NCBI GenBank assembly: GCA_033026295.1 | Contig: CM065168.1 | Span: 23,599,306 to 23,663,305 of the forward strand | Reading direction: 5' to 3' | DNA from: Channa striata | Lineage: Eukaryota > Chordata > Actinopteri > Anabantiformes > Channidae | DNA length: 64,000 bases | Part shown: positions 1 through 12,574 of the stretch, piece by piece | Layout of the letters: each line of letters begins with the position of its first letter | Numbering within the stretch: the first letter of the stretch is position 1 | Notes under the pieces: model-generated | What the model saw: only the letters and a program-made list of their open reading frames with translations | Database searches by the model: none | What the model was told of the DNA's origin: nothing | Program-made: the position numbers and the translations under genes

Positions 1-1511
1 CTCAAACTTAGTCACAAACCAGACCATGAACCGTACAACAGAGATATCATATTGTTCTTTTGATGTCAGACAGTTTAATCCATATACTCTACATGACACT
101 TCTGTTCTAAAACTAGAAACCGGCAAGTTTCAAATCTGACAAAGCCTGTGGCCACCCCGCTGATAGTGACTTTGGTTTTGTGGTCTCAAATGAATTTGGA
201 GCTTGTACTTTATCTTCACTGTGGCTCTAACAGTTACAAAGCAGAGGCAGCGTCCATATCTCGTAATATCACGATATGTATATAGTTATTATGTCTTCAG
301 AATCAGTCTTTCATTCATCTTAAATAAAAAGCGCTCCATGATTTTTCTCCATATGCAGCAACAAGAGCATCTTAGCCAAGTTGTTTTTGTCTTTAAGAAA
401 AGACCTGAATCATTTGTGCAAATCAAGCCCTGAGTTTATCAAGATCACATGAATGAGTTACCTGAAATCTGTTTTGTCTGGAATGTTTTCCACATTTCTT
501 GCATTAAGCTCAGTGTGCAGCCTGCTCAAAAAAAACCCACCATATTTTGTGCCACAGAGTTCAAAGAGCAGCACTTTTTTCCTGTCTTTATTTTCTCCTC
601 GCATGGACCATTAGTCTATTGAAAGGGTGTTGTGTTGTGTTGCAGCATCTCTGGCAAGTGAAAGTTCAAATCAATCATGTTTGCTCACTGAAATTGCTGG
701 GCTGAGATTTGGAAGGATTGGTACATTTAATACTTGGGACTGAGCCAGCTTAGAGGATGACCTAATCAGCTGTTTCCTGTCAAGGTCGCTGTGCGGTCCT
801 GTCAGAGCAGTCGCTGCGTCCTAAAGATGTGTTGCAACAAGCAGGCATCATGTACAAAGTTGTATGAAGTGTTCGTCACAGAGCAGAAAATTGTGGTAGT
901 ATGAGCTGCAGCGTTCACATTAAATGCCAGAAGCAATATGTATTTTTTCTGTGTCTTTGGGACGAAAAAATTAATACATTGTGGCAATAAAAAAATCAAT
1001 TCCATGCAGTCAAGTGGCTGGTGGAAAATCCTTTCATAAATACGGATTGTTACAGAATAAATCAGCACACATTCACAGCTTCAAATGTGGAAAACACAAC
1101 TTAGCAACACTACTTTCAAAATACTGGGATACTAGTTTTTTTACAGTTACAGTTTTTATAACTACAGTCTTTTGAGCTTGACTCAAATAATTGCAACAAA
1201 TAGGCCACGTTTCTTTTATGATGCAGACATCACTGCAGGTAACGCAAATAGTTAAAACCAAAACCAAATTTTTTTCTGTTGCATTTTTCCAGACGTACGT
1301 TTCACACAACCAATATGGTATTTTAATTGGTGTAGCCGCCGGCACGTTGGGTCAACGTCAATGTCACTTGGATGGTATTTTTGATTTGATTTTGATTTTG
1401 ATTGATCAAATTTTTTTGAGTCTGCACATGTAAACTCAAATAAAAACCAAGAAATTCAATTCAAGATTCAAAACTTTTATTAAGCCCAGAGGAAAAAGCT
1501 TAAACACATCG

Positions 1512-1735
1512 CACTGTCGCACAGTAAGTGGTCCTACAGTTGTTGGTTTGATCCCTGGCCCCTCCGCTCACATGCCAAAGTTTCCCTTGAGCAAGACACT
1601 GAACCCCCTGCTTGGTCTCTCCGCATCACTGCATAAATGTGTGTGTGACTGTGAGTGTGAGTGGCTAAATAAGAAGCAGTCTAAGTACCAACAACTCAAA
1701 AAGCAATATCTAAATGCCGACCATTTACCATTTTC
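1512..1735 (+). repeat. SINE-like interspersed repeat of fish
   Basis: It contains a B-box-like GGTTTGATCCC (about 1545-1555), then TTGAGCAAGACACTGAACCCC, a GTGTGTGACTGTGAGTG stretch, and a 3' end resembling ATAAATGCNGNCCATTTACCATTT. That order matches a common teleost repeat as I recall it. A tRNA-like B box suggests a polymerase III SINE origin, but the A box is not clear. Diverged, so an old insertion. Confidence 0.6.
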
Positions 1736-3303
1736 CATTCCTGTAGGATTGCCTTTCTTCCAGTGCATGAGTTAACACATAACACACCTCCTATGGCCCC
1801 GGAGATTAGTAACCCCCCCCCAGACCCACTGACAACAATATATCAACCAACGTATCGCACAAATAATGTGTGTTTAAAAGCACTGACGCACTTAAAACAT
1901 GTAAAACCTTGTAAAACAATTGTAAAAGTCACTCATTTGTTTTTACCTCACTAGCAACAATTTATTTTAGTTTTGTACAATTTAATATATTTTGTAAATA
2001 CATTTAAAAAATGTGATTATAATAAATAGACTGTAACTGTATCTGCGGCCTTTGCAAACTTGTTTTAGAAAGAGTTGTTTTTTTAACCTGTTAAAGCACC
2101 AGGCTTAAGGAAAGGAACAGGCCGCCGACACTCACAGCCTCATAAGCCAGATGGTGCGGTATTATGCCACTGTGTACGCAGCCTGTTGTTACATGATTGT
2201 ATAAAGCATGTGCCTAACAAATGGGACTGCTGTTGTGGCCTGCTTGCCAGCATAAATCATTGTAAATAGAATTATTAAATAATCTAGTTTGCATGTGTTT
2301 GATGTAATCAGTTGCTCCATATTTTCCAGGGAGGGTGATATATGCTGACACAATCTTGGTATTCAAAGTTTCCCTTTTTCTCCTCGCTCCTGCACTGATC
2401 CCACTTTATCTGGTGTGGGAATGTGCTCGAGTTTCAGCGAAATTAGAACATCTGTCACTTAGCGGCTCTAAAGTTATCTAATTGGCTTAAAGTGATGAGA
2501 GTTGTCATAGGGTTTTCAGTAGAACACAAGAATTATGGCAGCTTAAATTTAACAACCACTATGTTTAACTACCACACACATGGAGAATATGGTGCATTTA
2601 GGGATTTTCAATATCTTTCTCCAGCTGGGTTACTGCTTTATCCTTTTCAACATGAGATGTGATTACTCACTCAGATACGTCAAAACATTTCCCGTTCTCA
2701 ATGAGCTATCCAGTCTAATGCTTTAGAAAAGCACGGATGAAGCAACAAATCAACGGCCGCCAAGAAAAAAAAAAAAAGAAAAGCTTTTGCAACATTTGGT
2801 TTTCCGATTAAACCGCTTCAGTCTGAATAGAGTCTCTCGGAGCAATTACAACAGTCAAAAGGACGCTTTCATATTTGATGGAATCCCTTTTCAGAAACAC
2901 AGGAAGAATCTGAACTTGATGCTGCTCGGCTCCTTCGTTCGAGTCGGAGGTGTTGGAAGGTGTTGATCTTGGGTGTGAAATATTTATGTTGATATTTTCT
3001 TGTTTCACTTCAGCTGCAAATAAATCGCTGCTGTGGTCCTGTGAGACTGCAGCCACCCCCCCTCAGGCTCTTCTCTGTTGTGTGTAGTAATAAGGCTCTA
3101 GAGAGTGTGCGCTTACTTATGACTGAACGGCAGAAGGGCCATGAAAGACTACTGTGCTACACATTTTGTCTATTAAAAGTAGAAAGTCTATGGAGGCACT
3201 TTGCGAATGCTGCAGTGCCCGGCCCACAGATTTCAGCTGCTCGTGAGACACTTCACTCTACAGTGCAGTGACAAACATATTTAATCCTGATTTCTTCTAT
3301 TTG

Positions 3304-3309
<6 letters not shown>

Positions 3310-3362
<53 letters not shown>
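3310..3362. repeat. (GT)n microsatellite
   Basis: About 26 uninterrupted TG/GT units, preceded by a short TATATAT run. A perfect tract this long is likely to vary in length between individuals. Confidence 0.97.
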
Positions 3363-3365
<3 letters not shown>

Positions 3366-5491
3366 AATAAACTGATCCAGGTCTTCACACAGGGTAGAAA
3401 AACCTGAGCAAGCACAAAACACATCTTTTTCAATGAGATTTGCATTTATTGCAGCAAAATTGAATTTAACATACAGTGAAGCTATGACTAGGACTCTCCA
3501 AATGTCTTATTTAATTCCTTCTGATTCACTCTTAGGTGGACTTGCTCTTGGAATTATTGTCTGTCTGGACAACCTAGTTGCCGCTGAGTTGCATTTCACA
3601 TTCTCCTTCAGGTCTCTGGTACAAACTGTTTAACTTTTTACTTACCGGTCCAAAGAAGGTTCTCCTGAAAGTTTGAGGATCCACTTCAGGTGTGTTGTAG
3701 GATAATTCTAACAGGCTTCAATTTTAGAAATGTTTTTTACGTTGACACACTCCCGTGATGCCATTTCTACCCTGTGTCTTTCAAAAGTGGAGCGGTAAAA
3801 AACCAGAACTTCCTCTTTTCCACAACACAAACTGAAACCATTCCAACACTCAATGAGGTTAATGTTGAGATCACAGCAGACAAAACCTAAACGTACAGTA
3901 GGCATGTGGATGTGACTACTTTCCACCATTAACCTAAAGGTTTAAAGCTGCTGCTGAGATCATTTGACACTGGCCCAAGGGCAATAAACAGGATTACGCC
4001 AAAAAGCACATGGTTTTGTAAATGATTTCTGACACAACAATGTGTCAAATCAGCCCATACTCTGCGAGGATATCATTTTGCACAGGCATATTCATAGTTA
4101 ACACCAACTATTTCTTAACCCCCCACAAGTAGCTAATAACCTTTCCTAGACTGATGGATTTGAGTTTTTTGAAAGAAGTTACTAAAAGGGCCAATGCTTT
4201 TCTCCACAGGCCTAATTGGTGTTAATTCACCCTCTGGCTTCAATAAGTACACTTGTATTTTGTATTCACTCAGGAGGCCTTTCATTTGTTAGATTTCATT
4301 TGATTATCTGAAACAGGTTACTATGAAATATGATTCATTTTTTCCTAAACATTGCAGGTGTTGTAAGCGGGAAGGTAGGCAACACATGCTCTTTGTTAAT
4401 CAACTCCTATCTGTGTAGTGCAGTGGCAGTACATAATGCAGTTTTTGATTTCCTGGGGAGAAAAAACGTATATTTTATAGGACATGCCGTAAAGATATAA
4501 TATTAAGTACCATAATGGTAATGCAACAACACTGTCAGTGGTTCTTATGCCTCAAAGGCACCAAATTGGTACAATAATGCGACTTAAGATAACAGTGCAC
4601 AAAACAGCTTTGCACAACTTCTGTCTACTGTACAAAAAGCTTTGACAACCTCCCCATTTTATTCCACATCAAAGCTGCCTTCTTTTCCACATGAAACAAT
4701 ACACTGTTTTCTCAGCTCAAGTTGAAATCTTTCAGAGAAAATTAAAAAATCAAAGAAGACGGAAATATAGAACTTCTCCTTAAAGACACAATCAGCCACT
4801 AAAACACCTTAGGCCCTAATCAAATCCACATTGTCCATTTTCTAATAAGGTGTTAAATGCTCCTTTCATGCTTGTTTATCTCCGCTGACTCTTTTATCGC
4901 TTTAATGGTTATGAATCATCAATAACAAATACGAAGCTGAGCTGTTGTTTGCCCTGGCAGAAAGTTACAGCTTGAAATCTTTCCTCCCACCTGTGTTTCT
5001 TTCTTGCAACTGTGTGGAGAGATCGGAGTGTCTGTTACCATTTGAAGTGAATTATACCCTTCGCTGATCACCTCTAACACTAATGACAATCATACGGATG
5101 TACGGTGCAGAATGCAGAAGAGTGAAGGCATGCTTGCAGGCATTTGTTTTAATTGCAGCACCATCGTGATTAAGCAGCATTTTTATACAGTTTGACTTGG
5201 GTCTAGCAAGATGGATGGCCTGCAATGCTATCTGTTCTCAGGGAGTCAAGTCCTTGGCACCAGAGTGGCTCACTGCTGCATAGATTAACACTAAGCTGGA
5301 GGGCATGATTTCCGGGTTCTCCCCACCTTATTTTTTTTTTCTATTGCTAAACAATCAAATGTACAAGTCATATTCTCCTGTTTCCTGAAGTTGGCATTGC
5401 TTCCGTTGCCTCAGTCTATGCTTCACAATAATTATTCTTTTAATTTACATGTAAATTGTTGCCTCGCTTATGTTTTTATTTCTTTTAAAAG

Positions 5492-5667
5492 GTGGAAACT
5501 GAATGGCACGGAAATCAATCCCAAGTCTGGATCTCACTACAGTCTTTCTGGAGGCAACCTCAGAATCAGCCATCTGAACAAAGACCAAGATGCTGGAACG
5601 TATCAGTGCCTCGCCTCCAACTCTTTCGGGACCATTGTCAGCCGAGAGGCCAGTCTCACCTTCGCAT
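5492..5667 (+). CDS. cntn4: Contactin exon: second half of Ig domain 1
   Basis: 176 bp, 58 full codons plus one base at each end. The acceptor is a T-rich tract ending in AAAAG at 5487-5491; the donor is GTGAGT at 5668. The first full codon is the core Trp of Ig1 (WKLNGTEIN), followed by the F-strand pattern DAGTYQC with the second Ig cysteine and the G-strand SREASLTFA. NGT is a potential N-glycosylation sequon. The first base completes an Arg codon begun in an upstream exon (family pattern Y-R-W). The last base, T, joins AC of the next exon to make the Tyr of the family's AYLENF linker. An upstream open stretch from 5391 is intron read-through, not coding. The family is certain; this exon alone does not settle the paralogue. 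Confidence 0.93.
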
Positions 5668-6167
5668 GTGAGTCTCTTCTTTTTTCTTTGTCTTTCTCCG
5701 TCTGGGCAAACTTTCATGGCCTCTGCGCTTTGAACACAAATTGCACTCGAGGATATTGTGGGTTGTACCTCATAACATGATCAATGTGGAAACGTCTCTG
5801 TGGTGCTATTAACTCTATGTACTGGATGTGCTGAGTAGAGTTTACTTGAAGTCATCACTGCATGACTGCAGATCAAACATAGACTGACCAAAAAGTCCAA
5901 GAGAAGTGAAGAGATACCACTTTTAGAAAACCTGAGAGTACATCTATTAGTAGTCTGTATACAGCAGTAAGGAACTCAAAAACTTTATTGTAAGTACTTG
6001 GCCATTTTTTTCTCCGTGCTTCTCTTCAGACCAGTGCTACTTCAGGTTTGGGGGACATTAACTAATTAATGACAATAGACACAAATGATGTTGAAGCTGA
6101 TTAACTGTGATTTGATGGTTTTCTCAGTTTTTTGTTCAGGGAGTGCCTGTGGCATGATTGATAAGAA

Positions 6168-6297
6168 ATGTAGTGGAGTAAAAATATTGAGATATTTGCT
6201 CTCAGATGTAGTGGAGTAAAAGTCAATGTATCCATAATTAAATCTACTTAAGTAAAGTACAAATAAGTGAATAGTACTTTGTTACTTTCCACCACTG
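6168..6297. repeat. Fish MITE-like repeat fragment (GTAGTGGAGTAAAA type)
   Basis: The segment repeats GTAGTGGAGTAAAA (6169-6183 and about 6209-6222) and ends in AAGTAAAGTAC...GTTACTTTCCACCACTG. This wording matches a very abundant acanthomorph interspersed repeat that I recall, whose termini read CAGTGGTGGAAAGTAACTAAGTAC. Only one terminus is convincing; the other end, possibly near 5930-6000, is too diverged to place. The family name is not assigned. Confidence 0.6.
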
Positions 6298-8585
6298 GTA
6301 AACACTAAAAACAGAGCTAACTGACATGACTGCAAATCAATAATAATACCAAGTATCTGATGGATAAATAAAAAAATAGTGTTTCAGCTAGGGAACAAAC
6401 TAGGTGTGCCAACATTCTCTGCATTTTCTTTTAAAGGTGGACACTCTGATTGTGGAAAAAGCCCATTGAAATTCATGCACACGCTTTACCAGCAGCAGGA
6501 CTGGTTGCTTGGGGAAAGAGCTACAACTACATTATCACATAAAACGTTATTATGAAATGAAATGTAACCTTCCATCTGATCAGATTAACTGGGTTGCCCT
6601 AATCAAACCTAATCCGCATTACTTAGCATTTTCTAAGCAGAAAGGAATTTCAAACCAAATACTGGCTGCCCAAGATGCAAAGTCAGCACTTTCAACTCTT
6701 CCAGAAAGCTTTGTAATGACTCTTTTTTTTTTTTTAGTGATTGCTGACTATCATGATGATAGATGGCTTGACAGAACTTGATGAGTATAAGTGACAGACT
6801 CTGGACTTTATATTCCTAAAGCAAGGGAAAGTCAATAAGTGTCTACTGTATGTGCCAGTTATCGAGCAAGTATAAATGATGACATTAACAGCAAGTGAAT
6901 GATCACCTGCTCAGATTAGATTCTGAGGTTTAGTGTTGGGGGACAAGGCCACCAGTGTGTCTTCAGCCATTTGTTTGGTGCCCCGGACCAGTGAGAAGTC
7001 AATCCACAATCAGATTCTGCTGCTGGATTTCTCCTATAAGATGACAGTTTCATCAATTGTTGGGCTCTGACCTTACCAGCCTTCAGCCGTTGTCACAGAG
7101 TCAGAGAGTGCACATGTGACCGAGTGTCATCTGTCTTCTTTATTACTCTTGGTATAGCTTAATTAACTCCGCAGCATGATTGAATGATGAAGGTTCAAGC
7201 GAATAATTTAAAGGGCAACTGGTATAACTGGAAAGTGTCATGTAATTCTTTATAGAAATTTAAGCAAGCTCTCTGCAGGGAGGCACACACAAATATTCTT
7301 CTCCATCCACACCAGGCAGAATTTAGGTGTTTTAAGATATCCTGTCCTCGAGTGAAGCTCATGGCTGTTTTGGTGGTAATGAGTTTTACACATTAACTCT
7401 GATTCTGACACAAGACGTACTTTGAGCCTATTCACACTTCTAATAAGCCCAGTGGTAATTGCAGCTGTCACAACTACAATGGGAGTAATGATTTGGAGTT
7501 AAATATGCCCATCTGCTACACCTGGGAGGTCAAAAAGTCAAGAGCTTTATAGATGTATGAATTTTGCAGTACTATGAGAGCCTGCAATTTCTTGGGAGCG
7601 AGCATGGAGGGGCAGGCTTGGCAAAATATGCAATAAAGTTGCTTTTGTGCTATTTTGTAGTAAGTCTTTTAATATAAGCCTGATAATATTTTATATTTTA
7701 TCATTATGTTACTGTCATATGAAAAGAACCAAAACCTGCTGTGCTGTATTAGTGCACCAAATCTGTATTCATCCACGCCTGAAAATAGTCCCCACAAATG
7801 TTTCGTACTTTCTACCTCTGTTTGTAGATTATTTGCAGAAAAAAAACTGTTCCCAGCAGTTTTGAAAGCTTAAAATACACAAGATATTAACAGTTTTTGG
7901 TATTTTGACACTAGTTCTAGACAGAAAACCTTCACAGATTCAACGTTTCACAGCTACCTGTTCACAAATGGTGAATCCTTACTTAACAATAGAGGCGGGT
8001 GGTGGGATGTTCTTTCTTCGTTGGAAACTTCATTCTTCTGTCACCTTCAATGAACAGCTACTGTACCTAAGCACATGGCAAATGATTTGTCTGAACTAGC
8101 AGAGACAGGCACATTAATATTCTGACCTGGGATTAAGTTGCCCAGCATCTGCACAGCCTGTGCATGTGTCTGTACAAACTAGTCAAATGGCTCCAAGGGA
8201 AAGTGCCAGCATCAAACAGAAGAATGAATGGACGGCAGGATGTTGGTGAACTACTGTACAGTGTATAGATTGGTTCTACCGCTATATTGCAGCAGAGGAA
8301 TATTTGAAGTTACTTTTTTAGGTATCATGATAAGTCTTTATTTTAAGCTGCCACACATGCATTTTTAAACTCGACAACGTGCATAAAGAGGAGGGTCAAA
8401 CATCTTAACTCTGCACATACAAGTAGAAACTAAATAAATTGTTTTAAAAGGTTTTTTGTGTCATGGCATAATAGAGGAGAAAACCGCTCTTCTCAGCAGT
8501 GACTCTGCTGGCTATTCTTTGTCTGCACGCTCCAGTATGAGTCAGTCTCGACTACCTTACAGACGAACTGTGTGAACCTGGTGAT

Positions 8586-8745
8586 TCGAAGAAGAAGAAG
8601 ATCCTTTATTTGTCAGTGAGCACATATACGTTTGCACATACATGTTACAATGCATTTAGCCCAGCCCTCTGGGGGGCCGCCTCCGGTGCCCGGGGAGCTG
8701 GAGCTGGGCGTCTCGCTCAGGGACACACCCGGTGGAAAGGCTGGG
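8586..8745. repeat. Interspersed repeat fragment (AAGATCCTTTATTTGTCA type)
   Basis: It starts with GAAGAAGAAGATCCTTTATT and ends with a GC-rich part, GCCCGGGGAGCTGGAGCTGG...CTCGCTCAGGGACAC. Both parts recall a common fish repeat read from its 3' side, probably derived from a retroelement. The local CpG-rich patch belongs to this repeat and should not be read as a CpG-island promoter. Family not assigned. Confidence 0.5.
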
Positions 8746-9955
8746 GATTTATGGGTAGGCTCGCAATCCTGCACCCTAATCATGTTCTAAATACATGAAT
8801 GACAGGCAGTATCAGAAATTAAACATGGACAAGTAGATTTTCTGGAATGGAGTTGTTGTGAGACCAAGGGTCAGGACCCTACAACTGGGTGGCTGTGTGG
8901 GAGATTTGAACAAGTGATTTTTTTCAGAAAATATATATATATGTAGTTTTCTCTTCCCTATGCCATTGAATAGAATACAAAAATATACTCATAGGTTTAA
9001 CATCAGATGTCACTTAACAGCACAAGTCAAGGCTGATTTAGATTTAGAGTCAGATTCAGGTCCAGTGTACTGTAGCTGTTTACAGGTAGAAATTGTCATC
9101 TTTGTTATGTGAATATTGTACTGTTTGTGTGCTAAATTCGGTTTCCTTTAATGTTGTTATTAATCTTGAGAAATACATTGGTTACTTAATTTTGGAGCAT
9201 GATGGCAGTAGATGGAGAAAGAAGTGAGTGAAATCAACAAGGAGGCATAATACAAAGTTTCCAAAAATGACAGGACCCTCACATAATCCCAGCACACACA
9301 GGGCAGTATATCCATCCAGTGACCAGATACACAACTTTAAATAAATGCTAAAACTAAAATTTGTCAAATGGTTGATGAGGGACCTGTATGTCAAATGAGG
9401 GGGAGTGTTTGCTTTTTATAAAACTCAGTTTCCTGCTGGCCGGCAAAAATAGCTCAATATAAAACTGGTTGCCTTTCAGTGGATGAAACCTAAGTGTTGA
9501 AGGTTTTACATGCCAAAGCTTATGCAGCAAATATATTAAATCAAATATAATAATTAATTTTGACAAATAAACAAATAAAGGAACTATTATGTTACAAACA
9601 ACATACTCATATGCCAAAACAGATAAAGACCCTTCCTGGAAAAAAATAAGACACATTTGGAGTGTTTTATTTCTAAATCAATTTGGTCCTTAAAATTATC
9701 CTCGCACCTTTAAAATGAATGAACGCAAACACACAAGTTGGTCTCACAGCATTTTTGTCTCTAATTTTACAGTAAAGCTCTAAAGGGAATAATTAAGGGA
9801 AAACCTAATGTGACCCTATAAATACTTAAAGTCATTTAGCATAAAACAAGTAGGGGAAATACTGAAAATTGCAACCACAATGTCATTAAGTATTCTAACT
9901 GAAAGATACTTGTAGCAATAATTTGACAAGAAAACATCAGCTTTTTTAATTTGAA

Positions 9956-9958
<3 letters not shown>

Positions 9959-9987
<29 letters not shown>

Positions 9988-10029
9988 GATATAGATATAG
10001 ATATAGGTATAGATATAAATATAGATATT
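9959..10029. repeat. Compound AT / TAGATA microsatellite
   Basis: A run of about 12 AT units (to 9984) passes into imperfect six-base TAGATA units up to about 10029. Confidence 0.95.
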
Positions 10030-10355
10030 TATTTTGTGTAACAGCTGTAATTCATTGAGTTTTTACTTCAGGACAACATCCTGTCACCAGTTTGATTCAT
10101 ACTCCCTGCAGTGCACAACAACAACAAAAACGACATGGATTTCAGAAAATTCATAAAAAGAAACATCTGTTTTTGCAAATGAAATTTTTGAATCCACCAC
10201 AGATCTCACATTAAAATAAATAAGCTTGGACAAACTGAAACATGTTAAACACTAAACACAAATATACCTAAATGATTCATGGAATGTACTTGTGCTTTAA
10301 GTGTAATCTTTACAGATTTGTTGTCATTTGAATCATTTATTAATTACTTTCAAGC

Positions 10356-10356
<1 letters not shown>

Positions 10357-10410
<54 letters not shown>
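10357..10410. repeat. (GT)n microsatellite
   Basis: About 27 perfect GT units, the longest simple repeat in the 15.6 kb intron. The transcribed strand yields a UG-repeat RNA. Confidence 0.97.
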
Positions 10411-10412
<2 letters not shown>

Positions 10413-12485
10413 AGAATTCACGTTTTTCAGACTGAATCTGAATGAGAAAAACTAGAAAAGTTTGAATTTTACTCATTGAAGCTGCTTGTTTCCCACGAAA
10501 TCAAACACATGTGGGTCACAGGTAATTGTTTTGAATCATCCACAAGGTCAACTGCTATTTAATTTTGAAGTGGGTCTTGAAATTGATAATGAAATCCTGA
10601 TACTTAAGTCGTTGGAAGCAGGAGTTTTCAGCTTGTTGTTCAGTGAACATGCTCTGCCATCTAATTTAGTCATTTAGCTCTGGGTGTGAGGGATTTCTGC
10701 CTTTTCTTTAATTAAATAGGCATCAGTACTTTCTTCACCTTGTTCCTGGTGAGTAATCTTTCTAAAACACATTTCCGTTGTTGAAGTCTGTGAATTGTCA
10801 CAGTTTCAGCTCAGACCTGTATGTGCGTCCCAGCTAAAATCATACATTTCCAACATAAGTTTAATAAAATTGCATTTTCTTTTTTGATTTCATACATTTC
10901 TCTCGGCGTGACTTTAAAATTCCCAGTCTTGGTAAAAGAAATGAAAAGCCACAGGCTTAGACAAGAGTGTACACATTATACGGGGGAAACTCCATTCTTC
11001 TGCAAAATGACATTCCTCTGTTAACATTTGTTAGTCTACATGCTCCATGACACTTTCAAGGTTATTCGTTGAAGCTGGCAGCACTCCAAATATATAGCAT
11101 TCCTCTCGGTGCCACAAACTTTTGATGGATGATGCTACTCCTCACGAGGGTTGTGGCTGTCTACTTCCTGAAGCAAGGATAACTGATGTGCAGTGGGTGC
11201 TCCCACTCAATACACGCTGCCCTTGATTAGTATGTTTATCGATTCTATATCGCCCATTATGTAAAAGATGGACGCCCATAATTCATATTGATGAACAGGA
11301 TGTATATTCAATTTTAAAATCGCAGCACGAGCCTCTTACATAGGTGGCTCTGGGGGGGGGGGACTTTGAAAGCAGTGATGAGCTTATTCAGGGTTGAAGT
11401 TTCTACAAGTGCCACAGCAGGACCAAAGATGTCAAGAAGGTCCAACTCTCAGTAACATCTCGCCTGGGAGCATAACCTGTATTACGTGGGTGTTTATATT
11501 CCTATACAGCATCTGATTAGTGTCAGACAGGCTCACATTTTGTAAAAGCATGTACAGTATGGATGAAAACTCCTGATGTCACCAGAGTAGGCTTTAAAGC
11601 CTAGAGGGGGGACATGAATACCTCATTTAAATGCAAATAAATCCTCTAGACTCCTCTCAGCTGTTGTGATAATGTAGAGTGAGTATATTGACTTAGTTAA
11701 TGAGCTGTAAATAGCTGATGGGTGTACTCTAGCTTTTCCTTTTAATCTGCAGCACACAATCAAGACATCACTCTTAAGGACCTGGTATAAGGTGGCATAA
11801 GATGCTTAGGGTTTACCATTCACTTCTTTTTGAGATACACAAGCATAAAGACCTGCTGATACATGGGAACTGTGTTGGATGACAGACTGTGATTGCGTGA
11901 AAACACACATGCTATTAAAAAGTCTCGTCGTAACGTCTAGTCTCTAGTCTGGAAAGAGTGGGTCATTCCTGTGTCCAAGAAATGTCGTACCTGCTTTTAC
12001 ATTATGGCTAATTTGGTCGCATTGTTGAGGATTGGTATAAACTGCCAAGTCACCGACATAACTATGAGTGTGCCAAGCCAAGTACAAGCTTTTGATCCCC
12101 AAAGCACCAAACTATGAGTGATCCAAAAGCTTCATCATTTATCTTGTCAGCAAAAGGGTGTTGTTGCAGTGAAGGGTATCAGAGGGCAGGGACACACAAC
12201 CTATTTGCTCAGTTAAGGTGCAGTTCAATTTCCATCCTCAGGTGGTCCATCCGTCACGTTTTTGTGAATGTAAAATCTCATCTGTGACTTTGGCACAAAT
12301 ATTAACTTAGATTTTGGTGGTCAGTGGTTGAGTTCACTGGTTGACCTCATGTCTGCCAGATTCTCATGACTGGAATATGTTAGGATCACCTATAGCGGGT
12401 TTTATTAGTACAAGGATCTTCTTGGACTCATGGATGGACTTGAACTTATTTTAAGTGGACACAGTGTGTAGTGCACACACACGTA

Positions 12486-12513
12486 AACACACACACACAC
12501 ACACATACACACA
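12486..12513. repeat. (CA)n microsatellite
   Basis: An imperfect CA run with a few interruptions (ACATACACACATAT at its 3' side). Confidence 0.9.
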
Positions 12514-12544
12514 TATCACAGGTTTTTGCCACTTTAGCAATAAG

Positions 12545-12574
12545 GTACAGGTAAAACGGGTGTTTTACCTGTAC
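12545..12574. repeat. Perfect short inverted repeat (hairpin)
   Basis: GTACAGGTAAAAC at 12545-12557 and its exact reverse complement at 12562-12574 enclose a 4-base loop, GGGT. The 13-bp stem is perfect. No T-run follows that would suggest termination, and it is too short for a typical microRNA precursor. Confidence 0.9.

Larger units (their letters stand above)
1..5491 (+). other. Upstream intron sequence (before the Ig1b exon)
   Basis: No contactin exon could be found here. The first half of Ig1, which should end in a split arginine codon (AG|G), is expected further upstream. The stretch holds a SINE-like repeat near 1512-1735, a (GT)n microsatellite at 3310-3362, and AT-rich unique sequence. 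The short open frames look random: no domain pattern and no plausible splice context. Strand is assigned from the gene it belongs to. Confidence 0.7.

Noticed and set aside
8660..8720. CpG-rich patch that could suggest a promoter
   Set aside because: It falls within a repeat fragment with a known GC-rich end; too short for a CpG island.
12060..12135. Small repeat of ACTATGAGTG and near-inverted AAGCTTTTGATC arms
   Set aside because: Short, imperfect and without any further structure.
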